From assembly GCF_022968795.1 (NCBI RefSeq), contig NZ_JALJRB010000003.1, positions 124,001-188,000 of the forward strand: 64,000 bases of DNA, given 5' to 3'. Made by a program: the position numbers and the translations under genes. Shown one piece after another: positions 1 through 8,766 of the stretch. Positions within the stretch are counted from its first letter, which is position 1. Every line of letters starts with the position of its first letter. The stretch is from Desulfatitalea alkaliphila. GTDB lineage: Bacteria; Desulfobacterota; Desulfobacteria; Desulfobacterales; Desulfosarcinaceae. The notes under the pieces were generated by a model, which saw only the letters and a program-made list of their open reading frames with translations, made no database searches and was not told the origin of the DNA.

Positions 1-1924
1 CCTTGTTCTTCTGGAGGTGCGCAACCGCATCCTCGCCTCCGGGAACCGTGGACACCGTGTACCCGATGCTCGTTAATAGACCGGCGGCCACCTCGCGCTG
101 CTCTTTGACATCATCGACCACCAGGATGGACTCCCCCCTGCCTTTGTAGGACGCCGGTGAGGCAGCGGTAACGGTTTGCGCGGGGGCGTCCCTTGTCACG
201 GGAAAATAGAGGGTGATGGTGCTGCCTTCGCCTTCCTTGCTGCGCGCGTCGATGTAGCCCCTGTGATCCTTGACGGTTCCCCAGACCACCGCAAGCCCCA
301 AGCCGGTGCCGCTTCTGCCCATTACCTTCTTCGTGTAGAAGGGCTCGAAAATCTGGCCCAAGTCCGCCGGGGATATGCCGCAGCCCGTGTCGGAAACCGT
401 TACCACCGCGTAGTCGCCGCTTTCAATTTGGTCGTATCCGCGGACGGGTTCATCCAGGTAGCGGCTCTGCGTTCGAACGGTCACCGTTCCCTGGCGGCCG
501 ATGGATTCGGCGGCATTGGTCACCAGATTCATGATCGCTTTGGCCAAATGAACGGGCGAGCCTTTGATAGGCAAAAGTTCATCATCCAGTTCGGCCGCAA
601 TGCGGACCTCCGGGAAACGCGCTTTCAGGGCCTCGAATTCAGGTGTTTGCAAGTAATCGCCGATCACCTTGTTCAGGCACACCACCTGCGCAACGCTGAC
701 GCCTCTTCTGGCAAGGGTCAGCAGGTCCTGGATGATGGCCGCGCCCCGGAGGCTGGCGCTCAGGATGTTCTCCGCATGGCGCCGCTCGTTGCTGTCCGTG
801 GGCAGCTTCTGCGCCAGCAGCTCCGAATAGCCGACCATGACGCCCAGGATATTGTTCAAGTCGTGGGCGACGCCACCGGCCAGGGTACCCAACGCCTCCA
901 TCTTTTCCGCACGGTACAAGCGTTCGCGCAATGTTTTGCTTTCGTTCTCCATCTGCATGCGCTCGGTGATGTCACGCAGGACGTAGACGAAGCTGTACGG
1001 CTCACCCGCCTCCGACCGCAGAACATCTCCGTTGACTTCAAAAACCCGCTCCTCGCCACTTTTCATCAGCAGGTGGTAGGTCTTGGGGCCAAGGGGCCGC
1101 TCGATCATCAACAGGGTGTTGTGAAAGGCCTCTTCCTGGTCCCGTGGCGCGATGAAAGAGATCATGTTTTTTCCGACCAGGTCCGCGTGTTCATACCCGC
1201 TCACCTTGACAACCATTTCATTGAAAAATTGGATGGCACCTTGGCTGTCCGTACGCACGACCAGATCAGGGATTGTGGCAAGCAGTTTGTCATACTGCTC
1301 CTGGCTTGCATGCAGCGCCTTATCGGCCTCGATGCGGTCCGCAAGCTGCTGCTGTGCCGCGCTCAGGGCGGTGCTGCGTTCACGGAGGGCAAGGTTCAGC
1401 GTGCTGGTTGTCAGAATCAGGGCAAACACCAATTGCGCCCAATTGCTCAGCGGAGATCCCATGAAATAGGCCTCGGGCAGACGGCCGAACATCTCGAGCA
1501 TTGCCAATCCGAAACCCATGGCGACACCCGCCCCGGCAACCAGCAAGGCGACCCGTTCTCCCAAAAGCAAGCCGGCCACGACCGTCAGGGAAACAAAAAA
1601 CAAGGCGTTGATGTTGCCCAGTCCGCCCCCCATGAAGACGAGGCAGGCAAACACACCCCACACACCCGCAACGGTGCATAGACCGGCCGACTTGATCTTC
1701 CCCTGCCACAATAGAAACATTGCGGTGCCGATCGTTATCGACAAAGCCGCAATGATGATAACGCTGCCCAACTTTCTTTCATACAAGAAAAAGGTGGCCA
1801 CCAAGCCGGCGGCCGACAAGATGGCGATAAGAAGAAATACGCGGGTCAGCACGTTCTTTGAGCGCAGCAGGTACTCATCGTCGACGATCCGTGTGACTTT
1901 GCGCGTACGTTTTTCGGTGCGCAT
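1..1924 (-). CDS. Membrane hybrid sensor histidine kinase (PAS-HisKA-HATPase-REC), 3' end outside window
   Basis: About 641 codons lie in the window; the C-terminal receiver domain runs off the left edge. I translated the open frame directly. It has a hydrophobic N-terminus with about six membrane segments (residues ~27-170), a PAS domain (~190-315, ending in the 'RDITER' junction), a HisKA box 'GGVAHDLNN' with phospho-accepting His354, and a HATPase_c domain with the N box 'NLVTNAAES' and G boxes 'DTGCGIS' and 'GTGLGLA'. The receiver domain begins with 'ILVVDD'; its phospho-accepting Asp is beyond the edge. ATG at 1924 is chosen because AAAGGA lies about 8 nt upstream. It likely autophosphorylates in response to a membrane or cytoplasmic cue and relays phosphate to its own receiver. 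The signal is unknown and no partner regulator is in view. Confidence 0.9.
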   Translation of the reverse strand, partial: MRTEKRTRKVTRIVDDEYLLRSKNVLTRVFLLIAILSAAGLVATFFLYERKLGSVIIIAALSITIGTAMFLLWQGKIKSAGLCTVAGVWGVFACLVFMGGGLGNINALFFVSLTVVAGLLLGERVALLVAGAGVAMGFGLAMLEMFGRLPEAYFMGSPLSNWAQLVFALILTTSTLNLALRERSTALSAAQQQLADRIEADKALHASQEQYDKLLATIPDLVVRTDSQGAIQFFNEMVVKVSGYEHADLVGKNMISFIAPRDQEEAFHNTLLMIERPLGPKTYHLLMKSGEERVFEVNGDVLRSEAGEPYSFVYVLRDITERMQMENESKTLRERLYRAEKMEALGTLAGGVAHDLNNILGVMVGYSELLAQKLPTDSNERRHAENILSASLRGAAIIQDLLTLARRGVSVAQVVCLNKVIGDYLQTPEFEALKARFPEVRIAAELDDELLPIKGSPVHLAKAIMNLVTNAAESIGRQGTVTVRTQSRYLDEPVRGYDQIESGDYAVVTVSDTGCGISPADLGQIFEPFYTKKVMGRSGTGLGLAVVWGTVKDHRGYIDARSKEGEGSTITLYFPVTRDAPAQTVTAASPASYKGRGESILVVDDVKEQREVAAGLLTSIGYTVSTVPGGEDAVAHLQKNK

Positions 1925-2091
1925 GAAGTGCATCCTTTACCGGGTAAAGCCGAGCCTTCCGAACTGTACCCATTGCCATACCGATTCCATCGAAAGCCAT
2001 GGCGGCCATTTTTTAGCCTATATCGCCCGGAACCACCATCCGGATCAACAGATTTTCGGCCGCCTGCCCACTCCGATGATTGCCGCTTCGT

Positions 2092-2161
2092 CTTGACAAG
2101 CCCCAAGAATTGAGGCGCAACCGGACGGTTCGGGAACCATGACCGGTTGCGCCTTGTCAAG
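2092..2161. terminator. Long hairpin downstream of acs
   Basis: A perfect 11-bp stem GGCGCAACCGG (2114-2124) / CCGGTTGCGCC (2143-2153) encloses a second small stem (GGTT/AACC). It is flanked by CTTGACAA (2092) and TTGTCAAG (2154-2161), which extend the symmetry with an asymmetric bulge. It lies about 40 nt past the acs stop on the transcribed minus strand. There is no T-tract, so intrinsic termination is uncertain; it may be an RNA 3'-end stabiliser or a factor-dependent terminator. Confidence 0.5.
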
Positions 2162-2197
2162 TATGAGACGATCACAACAGGGGATGCCGCCGGGTTT

Positions 2198-4186
2198 TCA
2201 GTCGGCCGAGAGGCGCCCCTTTATCAACTCATCCACCACGGCCGGTTCGGCCAGGGTGGTGACGTCTCCCAGGTTGCCGGTGTCGCCTTCGGCAATTTTG
2301 CGCAGGATGCGGCGCATGATCTTGCCCGAACGGGTCTTGGGCAGGCCGGGGGCGAACTGGATGCCCTCGGGGGCGGCGATGGGGCCGATCTCCTTGCGCA
2401 CGTGCCGGACAAGCGCCTTTTTAAGATCGTCGCTCTCCGCCACCCCTTCTTTGAGGGTGACATAGGCGTAGAGCGCCTGCCCCTTGACGTCATGGGGGAT
2501 GGGCACCACGGCGGCTTCGGCCACGTCGGCGTGGCTGACCAGCGCGCTTTCCACTTCGGCGGTGCCGATGCGATGCCCGGAGACGTTCACCACGTCATCG
2601 ATGCGCCCCATCAGCCAGTAGTCGCCGTCTGCATCCACGCGGCAGGCGTCGCTGGTGAAGTACATGTCGGGGAACATCGCGAAATAGGTGTCGATGAAGC
2701 GGTCGTGATCGCCCCAGGTGGTGCGCATCATGCCGGGCCACGGTTTGCGGACGCACAGCTTGCCGCCCTCATTGGGATTGCATGGAGAGCCGTCGTCGCG
2801 CAAGACAACGGGATCCACACCGAAAAAGGGCCGGTTGGCGCTGCCGGGCTTGAGGGTGTGGGCGCCGGGCATGGCGCTGACCATGAAGCCGCCGGTCTCC
2901 GTTTGCCACCAGGTGTCGACGATGGGACAACGCTTGCGGCCCACCTGCTCGTAGTACCAGACCCACGCCTCGGGATTGATCGGTTCGCCGACGGTGCCCA
3001 GAACGCGCAGCGCGTCCATTTTGTATTTGGCGGGCCACTCGTCGCCCAAACGCATCAGGGCGCGGATGGCCGTGGGAGCGGTGTAAAAGACGGTGACGCC
3101 GAATTTGTCGCAGATCTGCCAGAAACGGCCGGCATCGGGATAGGTCGGCACGCCTTCGAACATGATGGAGGTGGCGCCGTTGGTCAACGGGCCGTATACG
3201 ATATAGCTGTGACCGGTGACCCAGCCGATGTCGGCGGTGCACCAGTACATGTCGTCGTCATGGATATTGAAGATCAACTTGTGGCTCAGCGCCACATGCA
3301 GCAGGTATCCGCCCGTGGCATGCACCACTCCTTTGGGTTTGCCGGTGGAGCCGGAGGTGTACAGGATGAAGAGCGGATCGTCGGCGTTCATCCTTTCGGG
3401 TTCGCAGGTATCGGCGGCCCCGGCCAGCTCTTCGTGGTACCAGTAATCCCGCCCCGGTTGCATGTTACAGGGTTCATCGTCGACCTTCACCACGATGACG
3501 CCGGTGATGGTGGGGGTCTTTTGCAGTGCTTCGTCGGCGATCTGCTTGAGGCCGATGCGCTTGCCGGCGCGGCGGGCGATGTTGGCGGTGATCAGCAGTT
3601 TGCAGTCGGAATCATTGACCCGGTTGATGATCGCCTCGGCGCTGAAGCCGCCGAAGATGATCGAATGAATGGCGCCGATGCGCGTGCAGGCCAGCATGGC
3701 AACGGCCAATTCGGGCACCATGGGCATGTAGATGGCCACCCGGTCGCCCTTTCGCACCCCCTTGGATTTCAATACATTGGCGAACTTGCAAACCTCCTGG
3801 TGCAGCGCCGCGTAGCTGATCCGGCGCACATCGGCATCGTCTTCTCCTTGCCACAGGATGGCGGTCTTCTCGGCGATGGGTGTTCCCAGATGCCTGTCGA
3901 GGCAGTTGAAGGAGACATTCAGCTCGCCGTCGCCGAACCAGGAGTGCTCGATGATGCGGCGCCGGGTGTCCCATGTATAGGTCAGGCTTTTGGTGGGCGG
4001 CTTGAACCAGGAAAGCATCCGGGCCTGTTCCAGCCAGAACGCTTCCGGTTGGCCGATGGAGGCTTCCCACATTTGCTGATACTGCTCGGTGCTGTTGATG
4101 TGCGCCCTGGCCCGGATTTCCTTCGGTGGGGGAAAGGTGCGCGATTCCTGCATCAAGGATTGCATCGATTTTGCTTCCTGGGACAT
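2198..4186 (-). CDS. acs: Acetyl-CoA synthetase, AMP-forming
   Basis: A 662-aa cytoplasmic enzyme that activates acetate: acetate + ATP + CoA to acetyl-CoA + AMP + PPi. The length matches the family (~650 aa). Visible motifs are the AMP-binding P-loop 'YTSGSTGKPKGVVHATGG', the 'WWQTETGG' motif, the hinge/core 'MGRIDDVVNVSGHRIGT', and the C-terminal 'TRSGKIMRR' whose Lys is the conserved, acetylation-regulated catalytic residue. The open frame continues upstream for hundreds of codons, but the true start is ATG 4186, preceded by AAGGAGG at ideal spacing and matching the family N-terminus. It is divergent from a polytopic membrane protein, which suggests, without proof, a link to acetate uptake. 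A hairpin follows the stop. Confidence 0.96.
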   Translation of the reverse strand: MSQEAKSMQSLMQESRTFPPPKEIRARAHINSTEQYQQMWEASIGQPEAFWLEQARMLSWFKPPTKSLTYTWDTRRRIIEHSWFGDGELNVSFNCLDRHLGTPIAEKTAILWQGEDDADVRRISYAALHQEVCKFANVLKSKGVRKGDRVAIYMPMVPELAVAMLACTRIGAIHSIIFGGFSAEAIINRVNDSDCKLLITANIARRAGKRIGLKQIADEALQKTPTITGVIVVKVDDEPCNMQPGRDYWYHEELAGAADTCEPERMNADDPLFILYTSGSTGKPKGVVHATGGYLLHVALSHKLIFNIHDDDMYWCTADIGWVTGHSYIVYGPLTNGATSIMFEGVPTYPDAGRFWQICDKFGVTVFYTAPTAIRALMRLGDEWPAKYKMDALRVLGTVGEPINPEAWVWYYEQVGRKRCPIVDTWWQTETGGFMVSAMPGAHTLKPGSANRPFFGVDPVVLRDDGSPCNPNEGGKLCVRKPWPGMMRTTWGDHDRFIDTYFAMFPDMYFTSDACRVDADGDYWLMGRIDDVVNVSGHRIGTAEVESALVSHADVAEAAVVPIPHDVKGQALYAYVTLKEGVAESDDLKKALVRHVRKEIGPIAAPEGIQFAPGLPKTRSGKIMRRILRKIAEGDTGNLGDVTTLAEPAVVDELIKGRLSAD

Positions 4187-4407
4187 GGAACCCTCCTTGG
4201 CTGTCGGTATGGCCGAGTGATCATTGCAATGCATGGCTTTGCCTTCGGTCAACATGATAGCCCCGATGCTTTCCCGGCGTAAAGCCTTTATTCGCCGTAC
4301 CCGGTGCCGCAAAGGCGCCCGGCGGTTCAATACAGGCGGCATTTGCCGGGCGGGGCCCTTGGGGCTGAACGGCCGTGGCACAGACATCCCATGGACTTGA
4401 AACGGTT

Positions 4408-4436
4408 TTGACAAAGCATTGCCCTGTGGATTATAT
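4408..4436 (+). promoter_or_regulatory. Sigma70-type promoter for the 514-aa membrane protein
   Basis: TTGACA (4408-4413), a 17-nt spacer, then TTATAT (4431-4436), a near-consensus promoter on the plus strand. Transcription would begin near 4443, about 90 nt before the ATG at 4535. The rest of the 4187-4534 divergent region shows no other gene; the acs promoter could not be assigned with confidence. Confidence 0.65.
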
Positions 4437-4534
4437 CGTCTCATTTTGTCGAGGGCAGGCACAAAAAAGCCACCTGTTGCCTTTGTTGTTTGCCGCAAGT
4501 CTCCTGGAATCCATTGATTGTAAGAGGTCGAACC

Positions 4535-6079
4535 ATGGATGTCGCCGTTGTTGTGGACCAGATTGCCAATCTGCAGATTCTGAACCAGTTTCTGCTCTCG
4601 CTGTTTCTGCTCATCCCGATGGTGCTGGTGGCCCGCACCGCCGTCGCCGGGACACGTTATTCCCCCATTCTGATCATTGTGCTGTTCGGGTTGACCATGG
4701 GGTATGTCCTGGTGGCCAGTGGCGTCTCCAGCCCGGGGTTGCCGCAATTTTCGCTCATCGACCTTGTGAGCCGAACCACCATTGTCGCCCTGACGGTATC
4801 CTTTTTCGTGGGTGGTCAGGAACTGCGCAAAATTGTCGGGAACATCAAGCTCGATCCGGACGACATGGTGGTGCCCTCCACCGAGGAGACGGTTTTGGGC
4901 ACCGGCAGAACGCAATTGATTTTCATTATTCGTTCCTTTTTCCTGCTGATCGGCATCGAAGCCCTGTACCGTCTCATTCTGGGGTTGAGCTTCAGCGACC
5001 TGAGCCGCTTCTACCCGGTGATCGCTTACCTTGGCTTGGTGGGTGCGGTGATCATGATCGACTACAAGGCCAAAGTGGCCAACAAGCGGCGCTACATCAA
5101 AATGGGGCTCGCCGAAGTCATCGCCATTCTCGGCATCCTGCTGGCATCCTATGGCATCGCCTTGTGGATCAGGCCGTTTATCGCCCTGCCGCAAATCTTT
5201 TTCGCCATGATCCTTTCCGCCGGCTTGGGCGCCTTGATGTATCGCTGGCGATTCGGGCCGACCATCCGCGCCCTGTTGTTTGCCGGCATTCCCGTTGTAT
5301 TGGCGGCCAACTTCATGATCGGCGGCTCCCGGATCAACGACGCATTCGCCATCACCGGAATGAACGCGGTGCTGGCCTACGGCTTTTTCGGCCAGGTTTT
5401 CTGGATGTTCGGCGGGATCGCGCTGCTCATGCTTTTCGGCAGAACCGACCACGCCCGCAACCTGGCGCCCGGCATGGCCGGAGCACTTTCCCACTCCGGA
5501 CTGACGGGGGCCTGCACGGCCGGCGATCTGGGTGACACCGCGGCCTACAGAGCGCCCATCATGATCAATGTGCCCTTTTTCGGCCACATCTTCGTCTTCT
5601 CGATCCTGGCCATGAGCGCCCAGCAAGGGGCGTTGATCTTGTGGCCGTCCTTGTTCATTGTGCTGGGCGGCATTGTGCTGACCATTGTGTCCCTCAGGTC
5701 CATGAGCAGGGCGGACAACATTGATGCCCGGGAAGTAAAGGGCTTGATGCAGTTTTCCTTCGGATGGCAGCTTTGCGCCGTATTCGGCGGTTTCATCTTG
5801 ATGAGCCTGGCCGGCATGCCACTAGGCTTTACGGCGATGGCGGTCTCCTCCGGCATCTCCCATTTCGGTCTGTTTGCCGCCACCCAAGGTGGCATGTTCG
5901 GCCCCGAAGCCTCGGCCCTGATTCCGTTCATCTTCTCCATGCCCTTCCTGGTGCATCCCCTGGTCTTCTTCATGTTCGGCCGGGCCATGGAAAGGCAGGG
6001 CGTCATGCCCAAAACGCCTGTTTACATACTGGCGGCCATCGGACTGGTCGGCATTCTGTATGCGATGCGCGCGGCCTAA
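4535..6079 (+). CDS. Polytopic inner-membrane protein, possible transporter (unassigned)
   Basis: A 514-aa, very hydrophobic protein with about 12 predicted membrane segments across its whole length and no long soluble domain. ATG 4535 is preferred over an upstream in-frame TTG (4490) because AGAGG sits upstream and a strong promoter precedes it. Its arrangement of Gly-rich re-entrant-like stretches ('GLTGACTAGDLGDTAAYR', 'FGLFAATQGGMFGPEAS') is loosely reminiscent of sodium/glutamate-type symporters, but I do not recognise the family. Divergence from acs makes a carboxylate or acetate permease a reasonable guess only. The TAA stop codon lies inside the left end of a MITE-like repeat (begins 6076). 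Confidence 0.8.
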   Translation: MDVAVVVDQIANLQILNQFLLSLFLLIPMVLVARTAVAGTRYSPILIIVLFGLTMGYVLVASGVSSPGLPQFSLIDLVSRTTIVALTVSFFVGGQELRKIVGNIKLDPDDMVVPSTEETVLGTGRTQLIFIIRSFFLLIGIEALYRLILGLSFSDLSRFYPVIAYLGLVGAVIMIDYKAKVANKRRYIKMGLAEVIAILGILLASYGIALWIRPFIALPQIFFAMILSAGLGALMYRWRFGPTIRALLFAGIPVVLAANFMIGGSRINDAFAITGMNAVLAYGFFGQVFWMFGGIALLMLFGRTDHARNLAPGMAGALSHSGLTGACTAGDLGDTAAYRAPIMINVPFFGHIFVFSILAMSAQQGALILWPSLFIVLGGIVLTIVSLRSMSRADNIDAREVKGLMQFSFGWQLCAVFGGFILMSLAGMPLGFTAMAVSSGISHFGLFAATQGGMFGPEASALIPFIFSMPFLVHPLVFFMFGRAMERQGVMPKTPVYILAAIGLVGILYAMRAA

Positions 6080-6233
6080 GGACTCGCGAAAGCACAAATT
6101 CGCATTTCAGGCGCCCGGATGCGGGTCGGATGGGTTTGATCAGCGGATTCAAAACCGGGGGTATAGCGAGCGATTCCGAGGATTATTAATCCGCTCTTCG
6201 GGGCAAGACGGCCGGAAGCAGGGATGCATAATA
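6076..6233 (+). repeat. MITE-like dispersed repeat, copy 1 (right end missing)
   Basis: About 158 nt aligning along its length (visually ~80-85% identical) with the element at 40038-40195. Shared blocks include ATTCGCATTTCAGG, TTGATCAGCGGATTCAAAACC, ATAGCGAGC, ATTCCGAGGATT and GAAGCAGGGATG. The left end 'CTAAGGACTCGCGAAA' corresponds to the terminal inverted repeat of the complete copy. The right terminal repeat is not found, so this copy is truncated or decayed. Its first bases provide the TAA stop codon of the upstream membrane protein gene. Confidence 0.8.
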
Positions 6234-6333
6234 GAGGCTCTACCCGGCCTGGGAAGCAACCCGCCGGACGACCTTGCCCACCGCAACTTGAACACCATGC
6301 GGTTTTGTTTCTTTATTTTACATTTTCAATTTA

Positions 6334-6362
6334 TTGACAAAAATAGGGCACTCTGAGATATT
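6334..6362 (+). promoter_or_regulatory. Sigma70-type promoter upstream of the GXWXG/DUF4334-type gene
   Basis: TTGACA (6334-6339), a 17-nt spacer, GATATT (6357-6362) in an AT-rich island. It lies 75 nt before the ATG at 6438. Together with the repeat at 6076-6233 it accounts for the otherwise gene-free stretch 6080-6437. Confidence 0.6.
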
Positions 6363-6437
6363 GTTCGAGTACCGGCTGCCGAACGGCCCGGAACTGATCC
6401 GACACCCCCAGGGAAAGAACAAGAAAGGAGTCTGCCC

Positions 6438-7001
6438 ATGCATTTCAAAAGTGTTGCTATTGCGTTGTGGTTGTTCTGCGTTGCGGCTTTAACGGTCATC
6501 GGCGTTATGGCCATTGCGCCTCCCGCGGCCATGGCCGCGGCCCCGGCATCCAGCGAACAGACCGGCGCGCCCGCTGAAGCGGCAACCGAGCTGTTTGCAA
6601 TGATCGACAGTAGGGAGGCGTATACCACGGATCAAATCCTGCCCCTCTATGACGCACTGGAACCTGTAGACATCGATTTCATGATCGGCACTTGGAAAGG
6701 CGGCAAGTTCGATGGCGGCAACAGCCCGGACCCCATCAACTGGTACGGTAAGCGGTTCACCTCGACCGAAGATGTCGATCCCTTGTTGGCGCGGAAGCCG
6801 GACGGCACGGTCTACTCCTGGGACGGATGGGGCATGGCGCGTCTGCGTGAAGTCAAGTTCAGGGGCAAAGTGTCCGCCACCCTGATCTACAATCAGCGGC
6901 CCATCATGGACTATTTCCGCAAATTGGACGACCAAACGGTCATCGGTTTCGGCGAACCGAAAGGTTTTCCTCCCTTTTTCTTCTACCTGGTACGGGAGTA
7001 A
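6438..7001 (+). CDS. Exported GXWXG / DUF4334-type protein
   Basis: 187 aa. ATG 6438 follows AAAGGAG at good spacing. Residues 1-34 form a signal peptide or membrane anchor (basic start, Leu/Ala-rich core, 'AAMAAAP' end). The body carries 'GTWKGGKFDGG', which fits the GXWXG motif, followed by a DUF4334-like C-terminal half ('WYGKRFTS', 'GMARLREVKFRGKVSATLIYN', 'IMDYFRKLDD'). Proteins of this pair of domains are usually cytoplasmic and of unknown biochemical role, possibly ligand-binding beta-barrels, so an export signal is unusual. The gene stands alone between a repeat and a convergent operon. Confidence 0.8.
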   Translation: MHFKSVAIALWLFCVAALTVIGVMAIAPPAAMAAAPASSEQTGAPAEAATELFAMIDSREAYTTDQILPLYDALEPVDIDFMIGTWKGGKFDGGNSPDPINWYGKRFTSTEDVDPLLARKPDGTVYSWDGWGMARLREVKFRGKVSATLIYNQRPIMDYFRKLDDQTVIGFGEPKGFPPFFFYLVRE

Positions 7002-7049
7002 AGGTCGACAGACAACGATCCGGCAGGGCGGTGTTGATTCTCTTGCCCC

Positions 7050-7448
7050 TCATGATCGGGGCAACCGCCCGCCGGTGTCCGCCTTGACTCCCTTTTCGGC
7101 GGAGCAGGGGCAATTGGCGCAATCGCCGCTGCACCCGCATCCGCCCTTGGTTGCGCCAACCACCACCCGGCTCTCGACGGGCGCGATGGCCCGCCCCTTC
7201 TCCCCCTGAAAAACAAGACGGTCGGCCGGCACCCGCGTCAACTTCAACTGGCATTGGAACATTCGGCAACCGAAGGGGCACATCTCCCGCAGATGGCGGG
7301 TTTCGATCACCACCTCGCGCACATCGTCATACTGGGCGTGCAGCAGGTGGATAAGCTCCCAGGCGGAATTGCCGTCGAAATCGCCCCGGGGATCGACATG
7401 CAAGGTATTGTTGTGTTTCTTGAATTCGATTTGAAAATAGGGATTCAT
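7050..7448 (-). CDS. STAS-like protein with Cys-rich C-terminus
   Basis: 132 aa. ATG 7448 is chosen because GGAGAAG precedes it; upstream in-frame sequence overlaps the previous gene. Residues ~1-80 resemble a STAS/anti-sigma-antagonist fold ('LHVDPRGDFDGNSAWELIHLL' region followed by an amphipathic helix and 'VVIETRHL'). A central 'MCPFGCRMFQCQ' and a C-terminal 'CGCSGDCANCPC' give nine cysteines, suggesting metal or Fe-S binding. It is the last gene of a three-gene operon, 32 nt after the DUF2325 gene. STAS function is inferred from pattern only. Confidence 0.7.
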   Translation of the reverse strand: MNPYFQIEFKKHNNTLHVDPRGDFDGNSAWELIHLLHAQYDDVREVVIETRHLREMCPFGCRMFQCQLKLTRVPADRLVFQGEKGRAIAPVESRVVVGATKGGCGCSGDCANCPCSAEKGVKADTGGRLPRS

Positions 7449-7480
7449 GGACTTCTTCTCCTTGGGGGACCTTCGGTGGA

Positions 7481-8728
7481 TCAATGAATGGCCGCCTTTT
7501 GGCTTTCGCCGCCCCGGATCACCTGGGAAACAGCACTCAAGCTGGAATTGGCCAACATATGGACGGTTTTGTTGTGCTTCTTGGCAAGGTTTTTGACAAT
7601 GGAGCAGGCCGCATGGCTGTTGCAACTCACCGGACAGAGCACCACATCAGCCCGCTTGAGCCTGGATTCCAACTGCCTGACACCGTTTTTCATATAGCCG
7701 TCATGATACTCGAAAACACCGCCGCTGCCCTCGATCATCTCTTTATAAAGGGATGCCATGCGCGTGATGCCGCCGACGATCAGGACGCGCTTGCGGCACA
7801 GGTCGAATGCGGGACAATCGGCATCGCACCGGTGCATGCCGCTCAGCGACGCCATCACCTCGCGGGTCTCGGCCCGGAAGTGCGCGTTGAGCGCCTTCTG
7901 CTGTGACAACGCCTCCTGCAAGGACTGCTTTTCCTGTGTCAATGATGCGACCGCCTCCTTTTGCCGGACAAGGCTTTCTCCCATGGCGGCAAGCTTCTGT
8001 TTCAATTGCCGGTTTTTCGCGGCCAATGCATCGTCGAGCCCGCACGCCTTTGCGACCGGCGGCGCAGCCCTGGGGGGCGGCACATTCCGGGCAGCCGCCA
8101 ACTCCGCCGTTCGTCGCTCCAAGTCCCGTTGCAATGCCGCCTTCTCGGATTGCAGCGCTCTGTTTTGCCGGGCCGCATCCCGCGCCCCGTCGGCCATCGC
8201 CGCCAGCTCCGCCTCTTTCCGTTGCAGGCGCTGCAGCACCAGCGAACGCTGATCCGCGCTCCAGTGCATGCTCATATGAACATCGCCGAACACCGACCGG
8301 CGGACGGTTGCCGACAGCGCCGGGTGGGTGGCAGCGGCCCACACGGAACCAAGGTAATCACCGGATGCGAAATCTTGCCGGAAACGCTCCAAAAAGGCGC
8401 GGTCATCCAGATGGTGCAAATGGCCTGAGGTCTTGCCATACTTGCGTTGCAACAATGCGTCGACGCGCCGGGAAAGCCGGTTTTCGCTCTCGGAACTGGC
8501 GACCAGCGCCTCGTGAATTTCAAAAGGCGTGCTCCTTTTGTCGGACAGTCCGGCTTTTTTCGCCACCTGCTTCTGCTCCGCGGGGCTGAGGCACATGCCG
8601 GCCAGCGGGCATTTGAAGAAATGGTCCACTTGCCAATACCGCAGCGGCTTTTTTGGCAAGTGACCTATCGCCACCCGGCGCACGGTACCGGTGACACTGT
8701 CGGTGGTCACGGTCGTTGGATGGTGCAT
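7481..8728 (-). CDS. DUF2325 protein with long coiled coil
   Basis: 415 aa, cytoplasmic. ATG 8728 follows GGAGGAAAG. The N-terminal ~80 residues carry 'FKCPLAGMC' and a helical region. Residues ~170-310 are a long Ala/Gln/Glu/Arg-rich coiled coil, and the C-terminal ~95 residues form a DUF2325 domain starting 'RVLIVGGITRMASLYKEM' with the conserved 'VVLCPVSCNSHAACSIVK'. DUF2325 proteins are conserved in anaerobes and have no established reaction. The many Cys (including a CxxxxxC pair at 'CDADCPAFDLC') could bind metal or sense redox state. It is the middle gene of an operon with the 97-aa protein and the STAS-like protein. Confidence 0.85.
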   Translation of the reverse strand: MHHPTTVTTDSVTGTVRRVAIGHLPKKPLRYWQVDHFFKCPLAGMCLSPAEQKQVAKKAGLSDKRSTPFEIHEALVASSESENRLSRRVDALLQRKYGKTSGHLHHLDDRAFLERFRQDFASGDYLGSVWAAATHPALSATVRRSVFGDVHMSMHWSADQRSLVLQRLQRKEAELAAMADGARDAARQNRALQSEKAALQRDLERRTAELAAARNVPPPRAAPPVAKACGLDDALAAKNRQLKQKLAAMGESLVRQKEAVASLTQEKQSLQEALSQQKALNAHFRAETREVMASLSGMHRCDADCPAFDLCRKRVLIVGGITRMASLYKEMIEGSGGVFEYHDGYMKNGVRQLESRLKRADVVLCPVSCNSHAACSIVKNLAKKHNKTVHMLANSSLSAVSQVIRGGESQKAAIH

Positions 8729-8766
8729 ATCTGCTTTCCTCCATTTGTGTACGAACGGTATCGCCA

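Noticed and set aside
4187-5626. Very long N-terminal extension of the acs reading frame
   Set aside because: The extra 480 codons run antisense through the membrane protein gene and have shadow-like composition; ATG 4186 has a perfect ribosome-binding site and gives the family length.
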